Shown: in pieces, positions 1 through 11,439 of the stretch
Layout: the number at the start of each line of letters is the position of its first letter
Position numbering within the stretch: position 1 is the first letter of the stretch
Assembly (NCBI GenBank): GCA_015178975.1
Contig: WHVD01000193.1
Coordinates: 81,801 to 145,800, forward strand
Direction: 5' to 3'
From: Hysterangium stoloniferum
Taxonomy: Eukaryota; Basidiomycota; Agaricomycetes; Hysterangiales; Hysterangiaceae
DNA length: 64,000 nt
Notes under the pieces: generated by a model
Told to the model about the DNA's origin: nothing
The model's database searches: none
Seen by the model: only the letters and a program-made list of their open reading frames with translations
Program-made: the position numbers and the translations under genes

Positions 1-2142
1 GCTCTTAAGCATTCTGTGCCTTATACTGTCTGGCATAGTAGGAAACCAGAAGTATCACATCTTAGGGTATTTGGCTGTACTGCTTATGTGCATGTACAGA
101 AGGATCAACGTATTGGACTTGGCTCTCATACACAGAAATGTGTCTTTATTGGATATCCTCCAGATTATAAGGGTTGGATGTTTTACAATCCCTTGACTAA
201 GAAGACTATTATCAGTAATAATGCTGTCTTTGATGAGAGAGTCTTACCAGGCTTGTCTAAACCTGCCATACCTTCTACTCCTACTGCTCCTGATGTTCTT
301 CCTGATACTCCACAATTTATTGATTTGTTTATTCCTGGACCCTCTAGGTCTATTCAGGTGGGAGCCCAGCCTAATCAGATGGGAGCTCCACAGGAACCAA
401 ATCCAGTGGGAGATGGTCAGAATAATGCTTTGCCTCCTGGTCCTAGTTCCAACTCTGATTCTAATTCTGAACATTCTGAACGTTCACCGAGTCCTCCTCC
501 TCAACCACGTCGCAATCCACCCAGAAACAGAGTTCCTCCTAAGCGTTTCTGGCAAGTTGACCCTGCTCACATCCACAATTATAGAGAATCTACTCCTGTA
601 GTTGAGTCCAGTGATGAGGCAGAGGATTCTCCACTACATTCTCCTCCTCCAGTTGAGTCTGAGGAAGAAGCCCTAGCTGCCAGTGAGGGAGATCTTTACA
701 TTGGTGTGGATGAAGCCTTTGAGTTTGCCTACAAGGCCAGTGCTCATGATGATGCACCGAGAACTCTCAAAGAGGCCTTACAAAGTCCTGATGCTGACAA
801 GTGGTATGACGCTGCATATGCAGAAATGCAATCCCTGCTTGAAAATGGCACTTTTCGCCTTGCTAAACTACCTGAGGGTCGTAAAGCTATTGGCTCTCGT
901 TGGGTGTTTGTGATCAAGCGTAAGAAGGATGGGTCAATTGACAAGTTCAAAGCTCGTCTTGTTGCAAAAGGCTATGCACAACGACCAGGGTTTGACTTCA
1001 CTGATACCTTTGCTCCTACTGCCAAATGGGCCACTTTGCGTGCTGTCCTAGCATTGGCTGCACTGGAGGACATGGAACTTGAGAGTGTAGATATCTCCTC
1101 TGCATTCTTGAATGGTGAACTTGAAGAGGAAGTATACTTGCAGCAGCCTGAAGGTTTTCACCAAGGTGCTCGTGATGAGTTCTTACTTCTTCTGAAAGGA
1201 CTATATGGTTTACGCCAGTCACCTCGTATCTGGCACAAGAAGTTGAATGCTGTCCTGCTCAGTTTGGGTTTCAAACAGGTGCTATGCGATCATAGCATTT
1301 GGGTCTTCCAAAAGGGTGATGTCAAAGTCATTATACCAGTATTTGTAGATGACATGACTATTGCATCTAAATCCAAGGAGGCTATCAAAAAGCTCAAAGA
1401 TGATCTAAAGAGCCACTTCAAATTGCATGATCTTGGTCCTACTTCTTACTTGTTAGGTGTTGGCATTGAAAGAGACAGGACAAAGCATACTATTACTCTA
1501 TCACAGCGTCAATACATCTTGGACATGTTACAGCGTTATGGTCTTGCTGACTGCAATCCCATTGGTACACCTATGATACCTAACTCAAAATTGAGTAAAG
1601 ACCAGGCTCCAGTGTCTCCTGAAGAGATTGCATACATGAAGGACATTCCATACATCCATGCTGTTGGTTCTCTTATGTATTTGGCTGTTGCCACTCGTCC
1701 AGACATTGCCTATACTGTTGGAGTATTAGCCAGATTTAATCACAATCCAGGAAAGGCTCATTGGCTAGCAGTACAACATCTCTTTCGATATCTCAAAGGC
1801 ACCCTTGACTTGGGCTTGACCTTTGGCCCTAGTAATGACAGGGAATTGTTTGTGTCTTATTCAGATGCTGACCATGGAGGTGATAAGTCAACTGGAAAAT
1901 CTACTGGGGCATATGTGGTTAAGATGGGTACTGGAGCCATTAGCTGGCAGAGCAAACTCCAGACTATTGTAACTCTCTCTACTACTGAAGCAGAGTATAT
2001 TGCAGCAGTGTCAGCTGGTCAGGAAGTGCTATGGTTGCGAAACTTATTTGAGGAATTGGGATATCCTCAAAAGACTGCATCCACTTTGTATCTTGACAAC
2101 CAATCTTCTATTGCAGTTGCCAGAGATCCTGAACATCATGGC
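1..2142 (+). pseudogene. Ty1/copia pol, 5' portion (integrase C-terminus, RT, RNase H), split by an insertion
   Basis: The frame is open from the first base, so the element's start lies outside the window. It reads as the end of the integrase, a Pro/Ser/Glu-rich linker (roughly residues 80-230), then a copia reverse transcriptase with the active-site motif FVDD in PVFVDDMTIAS, and a RNase H with SDADHGGD and STTEAEYIA. At 2138-2142 (ATGGC) a gypsy element has been inserted. Frame and sequence resume at 9515, so apart from the insertion the visible part of pol has no stop or frameshift, which suggests the copia copy was young when it was hit. Function by family: copies the element's RNA into DNA and integrates it. 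The intact part is well supported; the whole is now non-functional because of the insertion. Confidence 0.93.
2138..2142. repeat. Target site duplication ATGGC (left)
   Basis: Five bases ATGGC immediately before the TGTTACGACC end of the gypsy LTR, repeated at 9510-9514 after the opposite LTR end. Removing one copy and the element restores the copia reading frame. Confidence 0.95.
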
Positions 2143-4278
2143 TGTTACGACCGTGTCGTAACCCATGTCGCAACCCGATGGTCTCCGAGAATACTACAGT
2201 CTATCGATGTTTCGAGTTATTGATCAAGTCATCATTTCGGCAACCTTCGGAATACCGACACTGACGTATACCTTCACGGCGATCAAACCTCGTTTACGCC
2301 CCTGTCAAAATATACTCTACCATCTGGTTATGCTTTGATACGTCCCCTTTCATTATGATGATCCCTTTTACTCTATGTTTCACATATGCCCATATATACT
2401 TGTAGCCCATGGACTATTCCCTTTTCTCGTAATTCCGCTCTCGGCTAAATCTCGGCTTCCGATCTTATCGTAACTTTCCGGTTCCTAGTCAAGCTTATTT
2501 GTCAATGCCGTTTTCCGCTCTTCCCTTAGTTAGTAGTTTCTAGACGCCGATAACCCATATATAAACCCGCTGTAATGTAACTACTAGACAATCAGAATAT
2601 TGACTTAGATACCCTGTGATGTATCTAGTATATATTCACGAATTTTCCCTTAATTTTCCAGAATTTATTTCAATTTATTTTATTCTATTTTATTTTATTT
2701 ATTAATTCAAGAATTAGGCTATTTTCCTTTTAACTTCGAATACTCAAGGCTTCGAATGACATCATATTATGTAATCGAAGCCTAGAGCGGTCGAAATATA
2801 AGTATAATAAAGCCGGGTTATCTGATTTCGAGAGACCGGGTTTTTATTATATTATATTAGTACATATATGCGCATTATTATCGCGCGATCACGTGACATC
2901 ACGTGACGACGACGTCACAACGTGTTTACAATTCGTCGCGAGTAGTTTTCGCAGCCGCCGGCCGCGTTTATTTCCGTTTCGGCGCCACGGCTTATTTTGC
3001 TTCCACCCTCGGCCATCTCGGGTTTATTCTCTGACTCGACCGGTTCGGATCTTCGGTTCGGATCTTCGAGTCGGGTGATAGCTATGACATCATAGCGGAA
3101 TTATAGAAACTTTTAGAAGCTTCTAATAATTTCCTAATTAGTTATTTAGCTATTATTAAGCAATAATCTCTACATGTATAAAAGGAGGCCTAAATCACTG
3201 AATAAAAAACAACAACTTTATTACTATCAACAGCACCAGCTCAAAGCTTATCTAATCATCCTAAGGACAAAAATAGCCTTAGTCTGATATCTAACTGCAA
3301 GCACCTACACTTGCAGCATCTTGAACTCTTTCTCTTGAACTTAGCTAATTCATCTAAGTTCCCTCAGCTTCCCGGAAAACCTTTAGGCTTACTAATCACT
3401 TAAGTAAATCTAAATTCTCATTACTGAAATCCCTGCCCGTTTAGGTTATTCAAGAGCCCATTTTAACAGCACAGTTAATCGATCTTTAAACAAACGCTTG
3501 GATATTCGACTCTCGGACAATCTCTCTATTTATAAATTATTTAACAGCTTGTTAAATCCTTATAAATAGTAAACTAAAAGGCTACAAGAAAGCGAAGGCT
3601 TACGACAAGTTTCCGCCAACTTATTGCGCATACATTCAGCTCCCGAACCTTTATTCTCAAAGAGAACTTAACTTTCGTAGAGCACGTCACTACAAGTTCA
3701 TCTGAATTTGTCAAGAGACCAAACAAATATTGACTTTAGTTGTTTAAGCTTAATAGCGCAGCTAATTAATCTATCAGTATTTAAATTACTGGACCTTTAT
3801 TTGTTTATTTCTTGAATCCCTTGCCGTGTCAACGCTTGTTAATTATTTGAGAGAGTAAATAGCCGGATACCTTACATACCCTCTAATTTTCCGACTCCAT
3901 TATCTATTCACGACCACCACATTCCGACTCCATCCGATTTACGATTCAACCTACATTTACGACTTCAACCTCTAATCTCCGACTCTCAGTCTCCGACTGT
4001 CTCAGTCTCTGACTGTCTCGGTCTCCGACTGTCTCAGTCTCTGACTCTCTCAGCCTCCGACTCTTGGTCTCCGACCCCTCAACCCAACCCTCAACTTATC
4101 CTTCGGTTTCCGATCGGTAGTTTACCGAGAGGTTTACTTGACAGGACTAGTTTTCGCCCGCCCGAAATTTAAGGACACCTGATGGTAACTTGCGAGGGCG
4201 CAGCACATAAGCTGAAGCCAAGTCCTTCCGTTCGGTCCCTGTCGGCCAGCCGACATCTGTCAGTTTCTGCTCTTAACA
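2143..4278 (+). repeat. 5' LTR of Ty3/gypsy chromovirus (family F1), interrupted by a solo LTR
   Basis: It begins TGTTACGACC and ends TCTTAACA, matching the 3' LTR at 8687-9509 almost base for base once the insert at 2615-3876 and its duplication are removed (about 869 bp against 823 bp). The main difference is the copy number of a short CTCCGACTGTCTCAGT-type repeat near 3980-4060, about 46 bp longer here. Only about two substitutions were seen in the remainder (for example CCTGATGG against CCTGACGG). That is the signature of a recent insertion. Confidence 0.93.
2615..3876 (+). repeat. Solo LTR (family F2) nested in the 5' LTR
   Basis: A 1262-bp insert starting TGTGATGTATC and ending GGATACCTTACA, flanked by the 5-bp duplication TACCC (2610-2614 and 3877-3881). 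It contains no gene. Two relatives are in the window: 52653-54671 on the same strand and 56016-57280 on the opposite strand. It has long AT-rich stretches and a GC-rich block with CACGTGAC motifs near 2890-2910. A lone LTR with an intact duplication is what LTR-LTR recombination leaves behind. Confidence 0.9.
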
Positions 4279-5222
4279 GTATATTCTGATTTCTACTCGC
4301 AAACCCGTCCTTATATCTATTCATTTGTTCATCACTCCACATCAGCATCGCATTACTTATCTTTTACAGAACCCTTTTGTGTTTTCAGACTTCACTCTGA
4401 TTTCCAGATGCAAAGATAAGTTAATGGCCAAAGCTGATCCTGTTTTACTCAGATTCCACTCGTTTTGCCCTGCTTCGATCCTTGTTTTGTCCTGCCCCTG
4501 GTTTGCTCGGCTCCCGATTATTTCCGGATATTCCGAATGGACTAATTTACCACTAGTCACCATACTATCGGAATCCGTCGGCCTCCGGAAATATGCTTTG
4601 CCTGTCATTTACCTTGATGGTATATTATGGATTCAAGTTCGCAATGTGTTGGCCACCTAGTGCTTGGTTTTCTTTACAGATATACCTTCCTAAACCATTG
4701 CTCATAACTCCAAATCGACATCGCCTTGCTTACCCTTGTTCTTTGCCTCGCCTTCGGACCTTTTTCGGGTCCCGACCCCTTTTCCGAACTTTTGTTTGGA
4801 CCCTTTTCCGACCTACCCTTTGGTCCATGCTGTCCCATGCATGTTCCTTGCTTTGTCACTACCTTCCGACCCATTCTCCAACTATTCTCCAACTATTCGG
4901 ATTCCTCTCAACCTCTGCATTGATTCCTACAATGACTCTCCAGACTTTCCGGTTTTTTCGGCAGGTCGGACTCCGAGTCAGGAAGATTTTATGCAGTACC
5001 CATCTCTCATCGGCTTTTGCAACCTGGATACATTCCAAACTGCAATACGCTTTCCGGTTCCCTTCTGGGACATTTTCTGGCTCTTTTCAGTTTCTCTGAG
5101 GAGCATTTACCTGTTTCCCTTGTGGAACAAATCTGGACGTCACCCCTTTGACTAGCAGTATGAGTTGCTTGATTATTTCTAGGATACCACTGTCTCACCC
5201 ACTATAATCCGTTGATTTCCGG

Positions 5223-6275
5223 GTATTGAGCAGTAAATTTTCCGAAACTTCCGATGCCTCTCATTTGACTGTATTGGTCTGCTCTGAATATTTTCAGACA
5301 TCTCTGGCCTTCGGGCAACCCTTTGCCTTTCTGGGCATTTCTGGCCTTTTGGTACCTCTGGTTCCTTTTGGCATGTTCTACTCTTTCAGTCAACTTTGGA
5401 TTCTTCGGATTCCTTGGATTTCCGGACTTTCCGGAATCTTCGGACCCTTTGGATTTCAATTACCTGTTGAGTATATGCTCGTGAAGATCAGTTTAATCTG
5501 GCATTTCAGGCATCTCTGGCCTTCGGGCACCCATGGCCCTTCTGGGCCTAGCCTTTTCGGCATCTCTGGTCTTTTGGCTTACCACTCTCTCACTTAAACT
5601 CGGATTCCATGGTTATTTCCGAACTTTCCGGAACCCTCGGAACTTTTGGATTCTTCGGACTTCCGGACTTTCCGGAATTTCCAGACCCTTTGGATCCTAC
5701 TTATTTGTTGAGTGATTGTTTGCTGAGATCAGTTAATCCAGCCTTTCAGGCACTTTTGGCCTTCGGGCAACCCTCAGCCCTTTTCTCGGGCACCCCTGGC
5801 CTCTTTTGGCACTCTTGGCCTTCGGGCAACCCTCGGCCCTTTTTGGGCACCTCAAGCCTTTTGGCATATTTGGCCTTTTAGGCATTTATGGCTGTTTTCG
5901 GCATGTTCAACACTTTCACTTAACTTCGGATTCCTCAGATTTCCGGACTTTCTGGAATCCTTGGACCTTTCCGTTCCCAATTATCTGTTGAGTGTTTGCT
6001 TGCCAAAAATCAGTTTAATCCAGCCTTTTCAGGCAAACTTTGGCCTTCGGGCAATCCTAGCCTTTTGGATCCCTGGCCTCTCTTCCGGCCTTTTCAGCCC
6101 TTTTGTCCGACTTCAAATTCTGTGAATTTTCCGACCTCTGGAAACCTCGGACTTTCCAAAACCTTTGGATTTTCCGAATTTCTTGGACTTTCCGAAATCC
6201 TCAAATTTTCGGGAACCCTCGGACTTTCCAGAAACCTTGGACTCTCCAAATTTTAACTCTTTGTTGAGTTTTCCT
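5223..6275 (+). repeat. Degenerate tandem repeat, period about 240-280 bp
   Basis: The same ordered words recur: TTGTTGAGT-like at about 5465, 5703, 5984 and 6259, followed by ATCAGTTTAATCCAGCC-like, then GGCCTTCGGGCAACCCT-like (about 5309, 5518, 5759, 5818, 6044), then a run of CTTTCCGGA-like words. Spacing between the TTGAGT anchors is about 238, 281 and 275 bp. No coding sense was recognised. It occupies the place where gag and RT would be expected. Confidence 0.7.
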
Positions 6276-6470
6276 TTTTGCCATGATTGTTTTTATCTCG
6301 GCTTTTTAGCATATATGGCCTTTTGCGCCATTTCCAACACTTTTAGCATACTTGGTCTTTTGGCACCAATGTTTCGACTCAATTTCAGATTTCCGGATTT
6401 TTCCGACCTCTCCGAACTTTTGGAAACTTCGGATTCCGAAAATGCCATCACCTGGCCCTTCTCCGAATAC

Positions 6471-8060
6471 CCTTCTGCCTTCAATATGGTCATCCGCTTC
6501 TGTCCCGGCCACCTTGGTGGAAAACCTGACGCTATGACTAGACGATGGGACGTCTATCCTAAAGAGGGGAGTAGCGACTACGCCACAGTTAATCTGGATA
6601 ATTTCAAGCCTATGTTTTCATCCGAACAACTGTCCGAGTTAATCCAAGCTACTTACCTTATACATCCAGTCATGCGCAGTGTTATCCTTAAGCACACCTC
6701 AATAACCCGTCCAACCCCGATCATTCCCGATGGTCACTCAACCCGCAAGGTTTCATTAAACTTGACAATTGCATATATGTTCTGGACTCCGACACTCTCC
6801 GACTTCGAGTTTTACAGCATAAACATGACCACCAGATCTCGGGACATTTCAGTATCAATTTACCATTGGACTTATCCGAAGAGAAAATACATGGCCCGGT
6901 CTCCGAGATTTTGTCAAGCATTATTGTAAATCATGCACCAACTGTGCACGTTCCAAATCAAGACGTCACAAACCATATGGCCTACTCAAACAATACCGGA
7001 AAAACCCTGGAATTCAATATCAATGGATTTCATCGAACACCTACCGGCATCCAACGGCCATACCGCAATTCTCGTTGTTGTGGATTGGCTTACCAAGCAA
7101 AGTATTTTCATTCCAACTTATGATACAGTAACATCCATACAGTTGGCCGAATTGTTCAACACTCATGTATTCTCCAAGCATGGCATTTCCGTTGCATGTC
7201 ACTTCCGATTGCGGATCCGAGTTCATCTCTCACTTTTTTAGGTCACTCGGAAAAGCACTTGACATGAAACTCCATTTCACTTCCGGCTACACCCGGAAAG
7301 TGATGGCCAAACCAAACGCATTAATCAAACACTGGAACAGTACATCCAAGTCTATTGCAACTATCAACAAGACAATTGGAAATCACTTCTACCGCTTGCC
7401 GAATTCACATATAACAACACCCCAAATGCTACTACCGGCATTTCGCCTTTCTTCGCAAATAAAGGCTACAACCCAAATATCGCTATCCATCTGGAACGCG
7501 ATCTCACTTCAACCCGTGCTCAGGACTTTGTCACAAACCTCAATGAGCTACACCAAGAACTTCGAAAGAACATCACATCGGCCCATGAACATTACCAACA
7601 CTCCACAGACAAAAATCGGCTGCCGCCCCCTGAACTCAAGATCGGTGACCGAGTATTTGTCAAAACCGAGTTCTTCCAAAAGCCGAGTTCTTCCGAATGA
7701 CTAGGCCATCCAAAAAGCTCGCCAATAAGTACTTAGGACCTTTTTGAAATTATAGCACAAGCAGGCACGCTCTCTTGAATGTTTCAGCTCCCCGAGAATA
7801 TGCGTGCAGTACACCTAGTACAACCTCCGCCTCCACCTGTGGTTATTAACGGGGAACCCGAATTCGAGGTATCGGAAATCCTAGATTCAAAGATGGATAA
7901 TCACCGACGTACCTGCAAACTACTCTATTTGTCAAGTGAACAGGTTACAAAGGTACCGATGAATAAGCATCCTGGATTCTTGCCACAGAACTCGGAAATG
8001 CATCGGACATCGTCAAAGATTTCCATCAAGCATATCCAAACACATCCGGACCCCTATAAC
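6471..8060 (+). pseudogene. Ty3/gypsy pol relic: RNase H tail, integrase, chromodomain
   Basis: Pieces of a Tf1-like chromovirus pol are readable in successive frames. PDAMTRRWDVYPKEG at about 6526 marks the end of RNase H. An HHCC-type zinc-binding region follows around 6830-6960. The integrase core is at about 6985-7200 (PWNSISMDFIEHLPASNGHT), shifting frame into HVTSDCGSEFISHFFRSLGK at about 7195, then AFAYNNTP-like and ERDLTS-like stretches to about 7690. At about 7800-8060 a chromodomain-like piece contains GEPEFEVSEILDSK. Several frameshifts separate these pieces, so no protein can be made. By family the chromodomain directs integration to marked chromatin. Confidence 0.85.
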
Positions 8061-8686
8061 TTACAGCATCCCGACATTTTTCCGACACCCATAGTTTTGT
8101 ATCCTGTCTCTTTTCCTTCGCTTCCTCCTCAGCCCTCTCAGTGGCTGCCAGCAACTTGGCATTCCCTGTTGCCCTCAGTTCACACTCCGGCCCCTCATGG
8201 GCAATTTCCGGTCCATTCGGACATCTTCCGGCCTTTCCGGCACCTTTTCTGTCCTACTGGTTAGCGTTTATTCTCACACTGCCTTGCACCCTCTGCATTT
8301 TGGCATCTTTGGACTTTCGTCACCCCTGTCTCCCACATTTTCAGTGTGCTCGGATTTCTCGGAACTTCCGGACTCTGTCCTGGACCTTTTCGGACTTTCA
8401 GACCTTATTGGATTTTCGGAATTTTTAGGTTTCCGGACCTTTTCGAGGTTTGAACTTACATTCAAGTATCCAAATATGACCATGGCCTCGTCCTGACCTT
8501 CATCTCGATCTTGACTTTCCAAATCCTCTCCGAATCCTTTCTGAATCCTTTCCAAACCTTTCCGAACCTTTTCCGAACCCTTTCCAGCACCTTGCCAAAT
8601 CCCATCTCTTTCCGACCTTCCTGCTTTCATCTTATTCTTCAGCACTTTTTCGGCCTCCTTGGGATTTCGGCCAAATGGGGGGATAC

Positions 8687-9509
8687 TGTTACGACCGTGT
8701 CGTAACCCATGTCGCAACCCGATGGTCTCCGAGAATACTACAGTCTATCGATGTTTCGAGTTATTGATCAAGTCATCATTTCGGCAACCTTCGGAATACC
8801 GACACTGACGTATACCTTCACGGCGATCAAACCTCGTTTACGCCCCTGTCAAAATATACTCTACCATCTGGTTATGCTTTGATACGTCCCCTTTCATTAT
8901 GATGATCCCTTTTACTCTATGTTTCACATATGCCCATATATACTTGTAGCCCATGGACTATTCCCTTTTCTCGTAATTCCGCTCTCGGCTAAATCTCGGC
9001 TTCCGATCTTATCGTAACTTTCCGGTTCCTAGTCAAGCTTATTTGTCAATGCCGTTTTCCGCTCTTCCCTTAGTTAGTAGTTTCTAGACGCCGATAACCC
9101 ATATATAAACCCGCTGTAATGTAACTACTAGACAATCAGAATATTGACTTAGATACCCTCTAATTTTCCGACTCCATTATCTATTCACGACCACCACATT
9201 CCGACTCCATCCGATTTACGATTCAACCTACATTTACGACTTCAACCTCTAATCTCCGACTGTCTCAGTCTCTGACTCTCTCAGCCTCCGACTCTTGGTC
9301 TCCGACCCCTCAACCCAACCCTCAACTTATCCTTCGGTTTCCGATCGGTAGTTTACCGAGAGGTTTACTTGACAGGACTAGTTTTCGCCCGCCCGAAATT
9401 TAAGGACACCTGACGGTAACTTGCGAGGGCGCAGCACATAAGCTGAAGCCAAGTCCTTCCGTTCGGTCCCTGTCGGCCAGCTGACATCTGTCAGTTTCTG
9501 CTCTTAACA
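8687..9509 (+). repeat. 3' LTR of the gypsy chromovirus (family F1)
   Basis: 823 bp from TGTTACGACC to TCTTAACA, the uninterrupted partner of 2143-4278. It is preceded by the polypurine tract and followed by the target duplication ATGGC at 9510-9514. Near its end it carries AGCTGAAGCCAAGTCCT (9441-9457), a word conserved in all F1-type LTRs of this window. Confidence 0.95.
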
Positions 9510-9682
9510 ATGGCCGTATGAAGCATCTGGATTTGAGAACATATTGGTTAAGGCAGGAAGTTGATAGTGGGAAGATCAAAGTTGTTCATCTCCCTACTTC
9601 AGAGATGCCTGCTGATTTATTGACAAAACCATTGGCTAAGCCAAAGGTAGAATACTTACGAAAACTACTGGGACTAGCATAG
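9510..9682 (+). pseudogene. Ty1/copia pol, 3' end (RNase H C-terminus)
   Basis: After the duplicated ATGGC the copia frame continues as RMKHLDLRTYWLRQ through to LLGLA and a TAG at 9680-9682. This is the normal end of a copia RNase H. A purine-rich tract (AGGTGGGAG, about 9695-9703) lies between the stop and the 3' LTR. Together with 1-2142 it forms one pol gene split by the gypsy insertion. Confidence 0.93.
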
Positions 9683-9703
9683 AGCTGTCTCATCAGGTGG
9701 GAG

Positions 9704-10008
9704 TGTTAGAGTATGATATTACAGCTCTTACATAGTCTATGATGTTCCCTATATTTTTCTGATATTTGTAGTATTTTTCCCAGCACTGTAGGTGCAGTAT
9801 TGAGTGAGTTACCTAGTAAGGTAACTGATGTGTAGGTGCTTAGGTAAGCACCCTGTAGTATACTCCGCTGTGGGTGTGGGAAAGTCTCCTTAGTGTTTAC
9901 TTTCCTCACACTCACAGGTATGTAGTTATTTCACAGTTGAATACATTAAGTGTTTACTTTCCTCACACTCACAGGGTGTTTGTCAAGAGTTATTCAACTG
10001 TTTCAACA
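9704..10008 (+). repeat. 3' LTR of the Ty1/copia element
   Basis: About 305 bp from TGTTAGAG, directly after the polypurine tract, to TTTCAACA. The inner part contains a direct repeat of AGTGTTTACTTTCCTCACAC (about 9893 and 9950). The 5' LTR lies outside the window, so the outer boundary rests on the TG...CA ends only. Confidence 0.8.
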
Positions 10009-11162
10009 CTACAACCAAAGAAACGTCACTCAAGAGCAAACCACAAATGTTCTCACGTGAAGTAGCCCCTCCACCACATGTCGCCTTAGCTAGACACCGA
10101 AGTGTGGCTTTCCTTCAATGCCTCGGCGGTGTCGATAGTATAGCCATGTGCATCCTATTACTTAGTTTTTTCACCCATCTTTTCTCGGCGTCTCCCTTTA
10201 TTCCCAAATGAGGTGGGCTGGTTTGTACGCCAATATTCCAAGCTGCCCGAGGCCGGTTGCCCATCTATCAGGTTTCATCCTCTCATTTTGGTAAGCTGTG
10301 AGGATACCCTATAATCATTCCAATACGTTCGTCGGGCCTGGTGCGCCCAGTCTTGCACCAAGCCTTCTTTATGAGTTCCCATGCCTTCCTCCGTTCAGAT
10401 CCCTCACGCTCTGTACATGCTGCATGCTCTCTTAGTATGCAGTTGTATTTGGGCCCTCAGCTCCTTGTTCATAAACCTGGTGTATTTAGCCATCACTTCC
10501 CCATCCTGTAGGAGTCATTGGCCGCGCACCAAGGAAATTCATGACATTTCCGCTAGTGTACTTGTTTCCCAATAGACGGCCATATTATTTTGTCTGAAGG
10601 TACATGTCCTACCCAGTGATTCACAACAAATTTGGTTCGTTCCAGCATATGCTCGGAGGTTTTCTTCTCCTGCATCCCCCTTTCAGGGTTGTATACTAGA
10701 AGCGACCGGTTGGCTGTTGGCAGCGGGATGCCTGTATTCGGGGGTTGTGAAATTTAGTAGGCTTCGCATTGTCTTCTGTCCCTTACCCACTTCACGGTCA
10801 GCCCCCTTCATTTCTTCTAAGCCCACTGCGCCCTTTTGCTTCCGATTAGGCGTTCTCACCCTTCTGCATTTTCAGAAGTTCTTTGTTCGAACAACCGACC
10901 AACCCACAAATTCTCGTGCTTCGCCAGGTCTATCGTCAACGAATCAACATATTGTGAATCAGAGCATATATGCTGGTCCATTTCTAGTGGAGATGACTGC
11001 ACAAGCAGCAGACCTGTAGCCATTTCCCTTACCTCAGACAACACAGTCGACTGGACGTGTACTCTTTCTTTACTTGTCCCCCCATTGGCACTTAAAAGAT
11101 ATCTTACCCATAGTGGCTTGATCCAGAGTTACAATTTAGTATCAAATGGGGAGCCAGCTAGG
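10009..11162. other. Spacer with degraded sequence, no recognisable gene
   Basis: No open frame with a recognisable domain. A short minus-strand frame at 10856-11044 (SLTIDLAKHENLWVGRLFE) has a protein-like composition, but stops on both sides break it. It may be a fragment of an old coding element. No RNA gene seen. Confidence 0.4.
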
Positions 11163-11281
11163 CAGCATACTCCTATAAACAGCATACTCCTATAAACAGC
11201 ATACTCCTATAAACAGCATACTCCTATAAACAGCATACTCCTATAAACAGCATACTCCTATAAACAGCATACTCCTATAAA
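11163..11281 (+). repeat. Minisatellite, 7 copies of a 17-bp unit
   Basis: Seven exact head-to-tail copies of CAGCATACTCCTATAAA (7 x 17 = 119 bp), then unrelated sequence. It lies about 160 bp beyond the stop of the mitochondrial carrier gene. There are no differences between copies, so the array is young or homogenised. Confidence 0.97.
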
Positions 11282-11439
11282 CCATTTTACATTCCCCCTA
11301 CCACCACAGATGACCGGAAGGTTCTTCGAAGGTATATACCTAGTGAAGGTTTCGGCAAAGCTCAGTGGGTTGACATATTGCATCTGTCACACCAAGATTA
11401 TTAAATTGCGCATTAATCTGAGCTGGATTGGCCGGCCTG

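Larger units (their letters stand above)
4279..8686 (+). mobile_element. Internal region of the gypsy element, coding capacity lost
   Basis: The 4408 bp lies between two nearly identical LTRs. From 4279 to about 6470 I find no gag, protease or reverse transcriptase, only repetitive sequence rich in TTCCGGACTTTCCGGA-like words. From about 6471 to 8060 there is a frame-broken relic of RNase H tail, integrase and chromodomain. From about 8100 to 8670 it is again low-complexity. A polypurine tract (AATGGGGGGATA, about 8674-8685) sits just before the 3' LTR, as needed for priming. Long open frames in this stretch (for example around 4325-6250) are by-products of the repeat composition. Class: non-autonomous chromovirus derivative. 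Confidence 0.85.

Noticed and set aside
4325..6929. Several open frames of 60-250 codons in the gypsy interior
   Set aside because: They are Phe/Ser/Pro/Gly-rich products of the CTTTCCGGA-type repeats and switch frame at repeat borders. Only the last part (from about 6471) contains retroelement motifs.
10856..11044. Minus-strand frame with protein-like composition
   Set aside because: Too short, no start or splice context, stops on both sides; kept only as a remark in the spacer entry.
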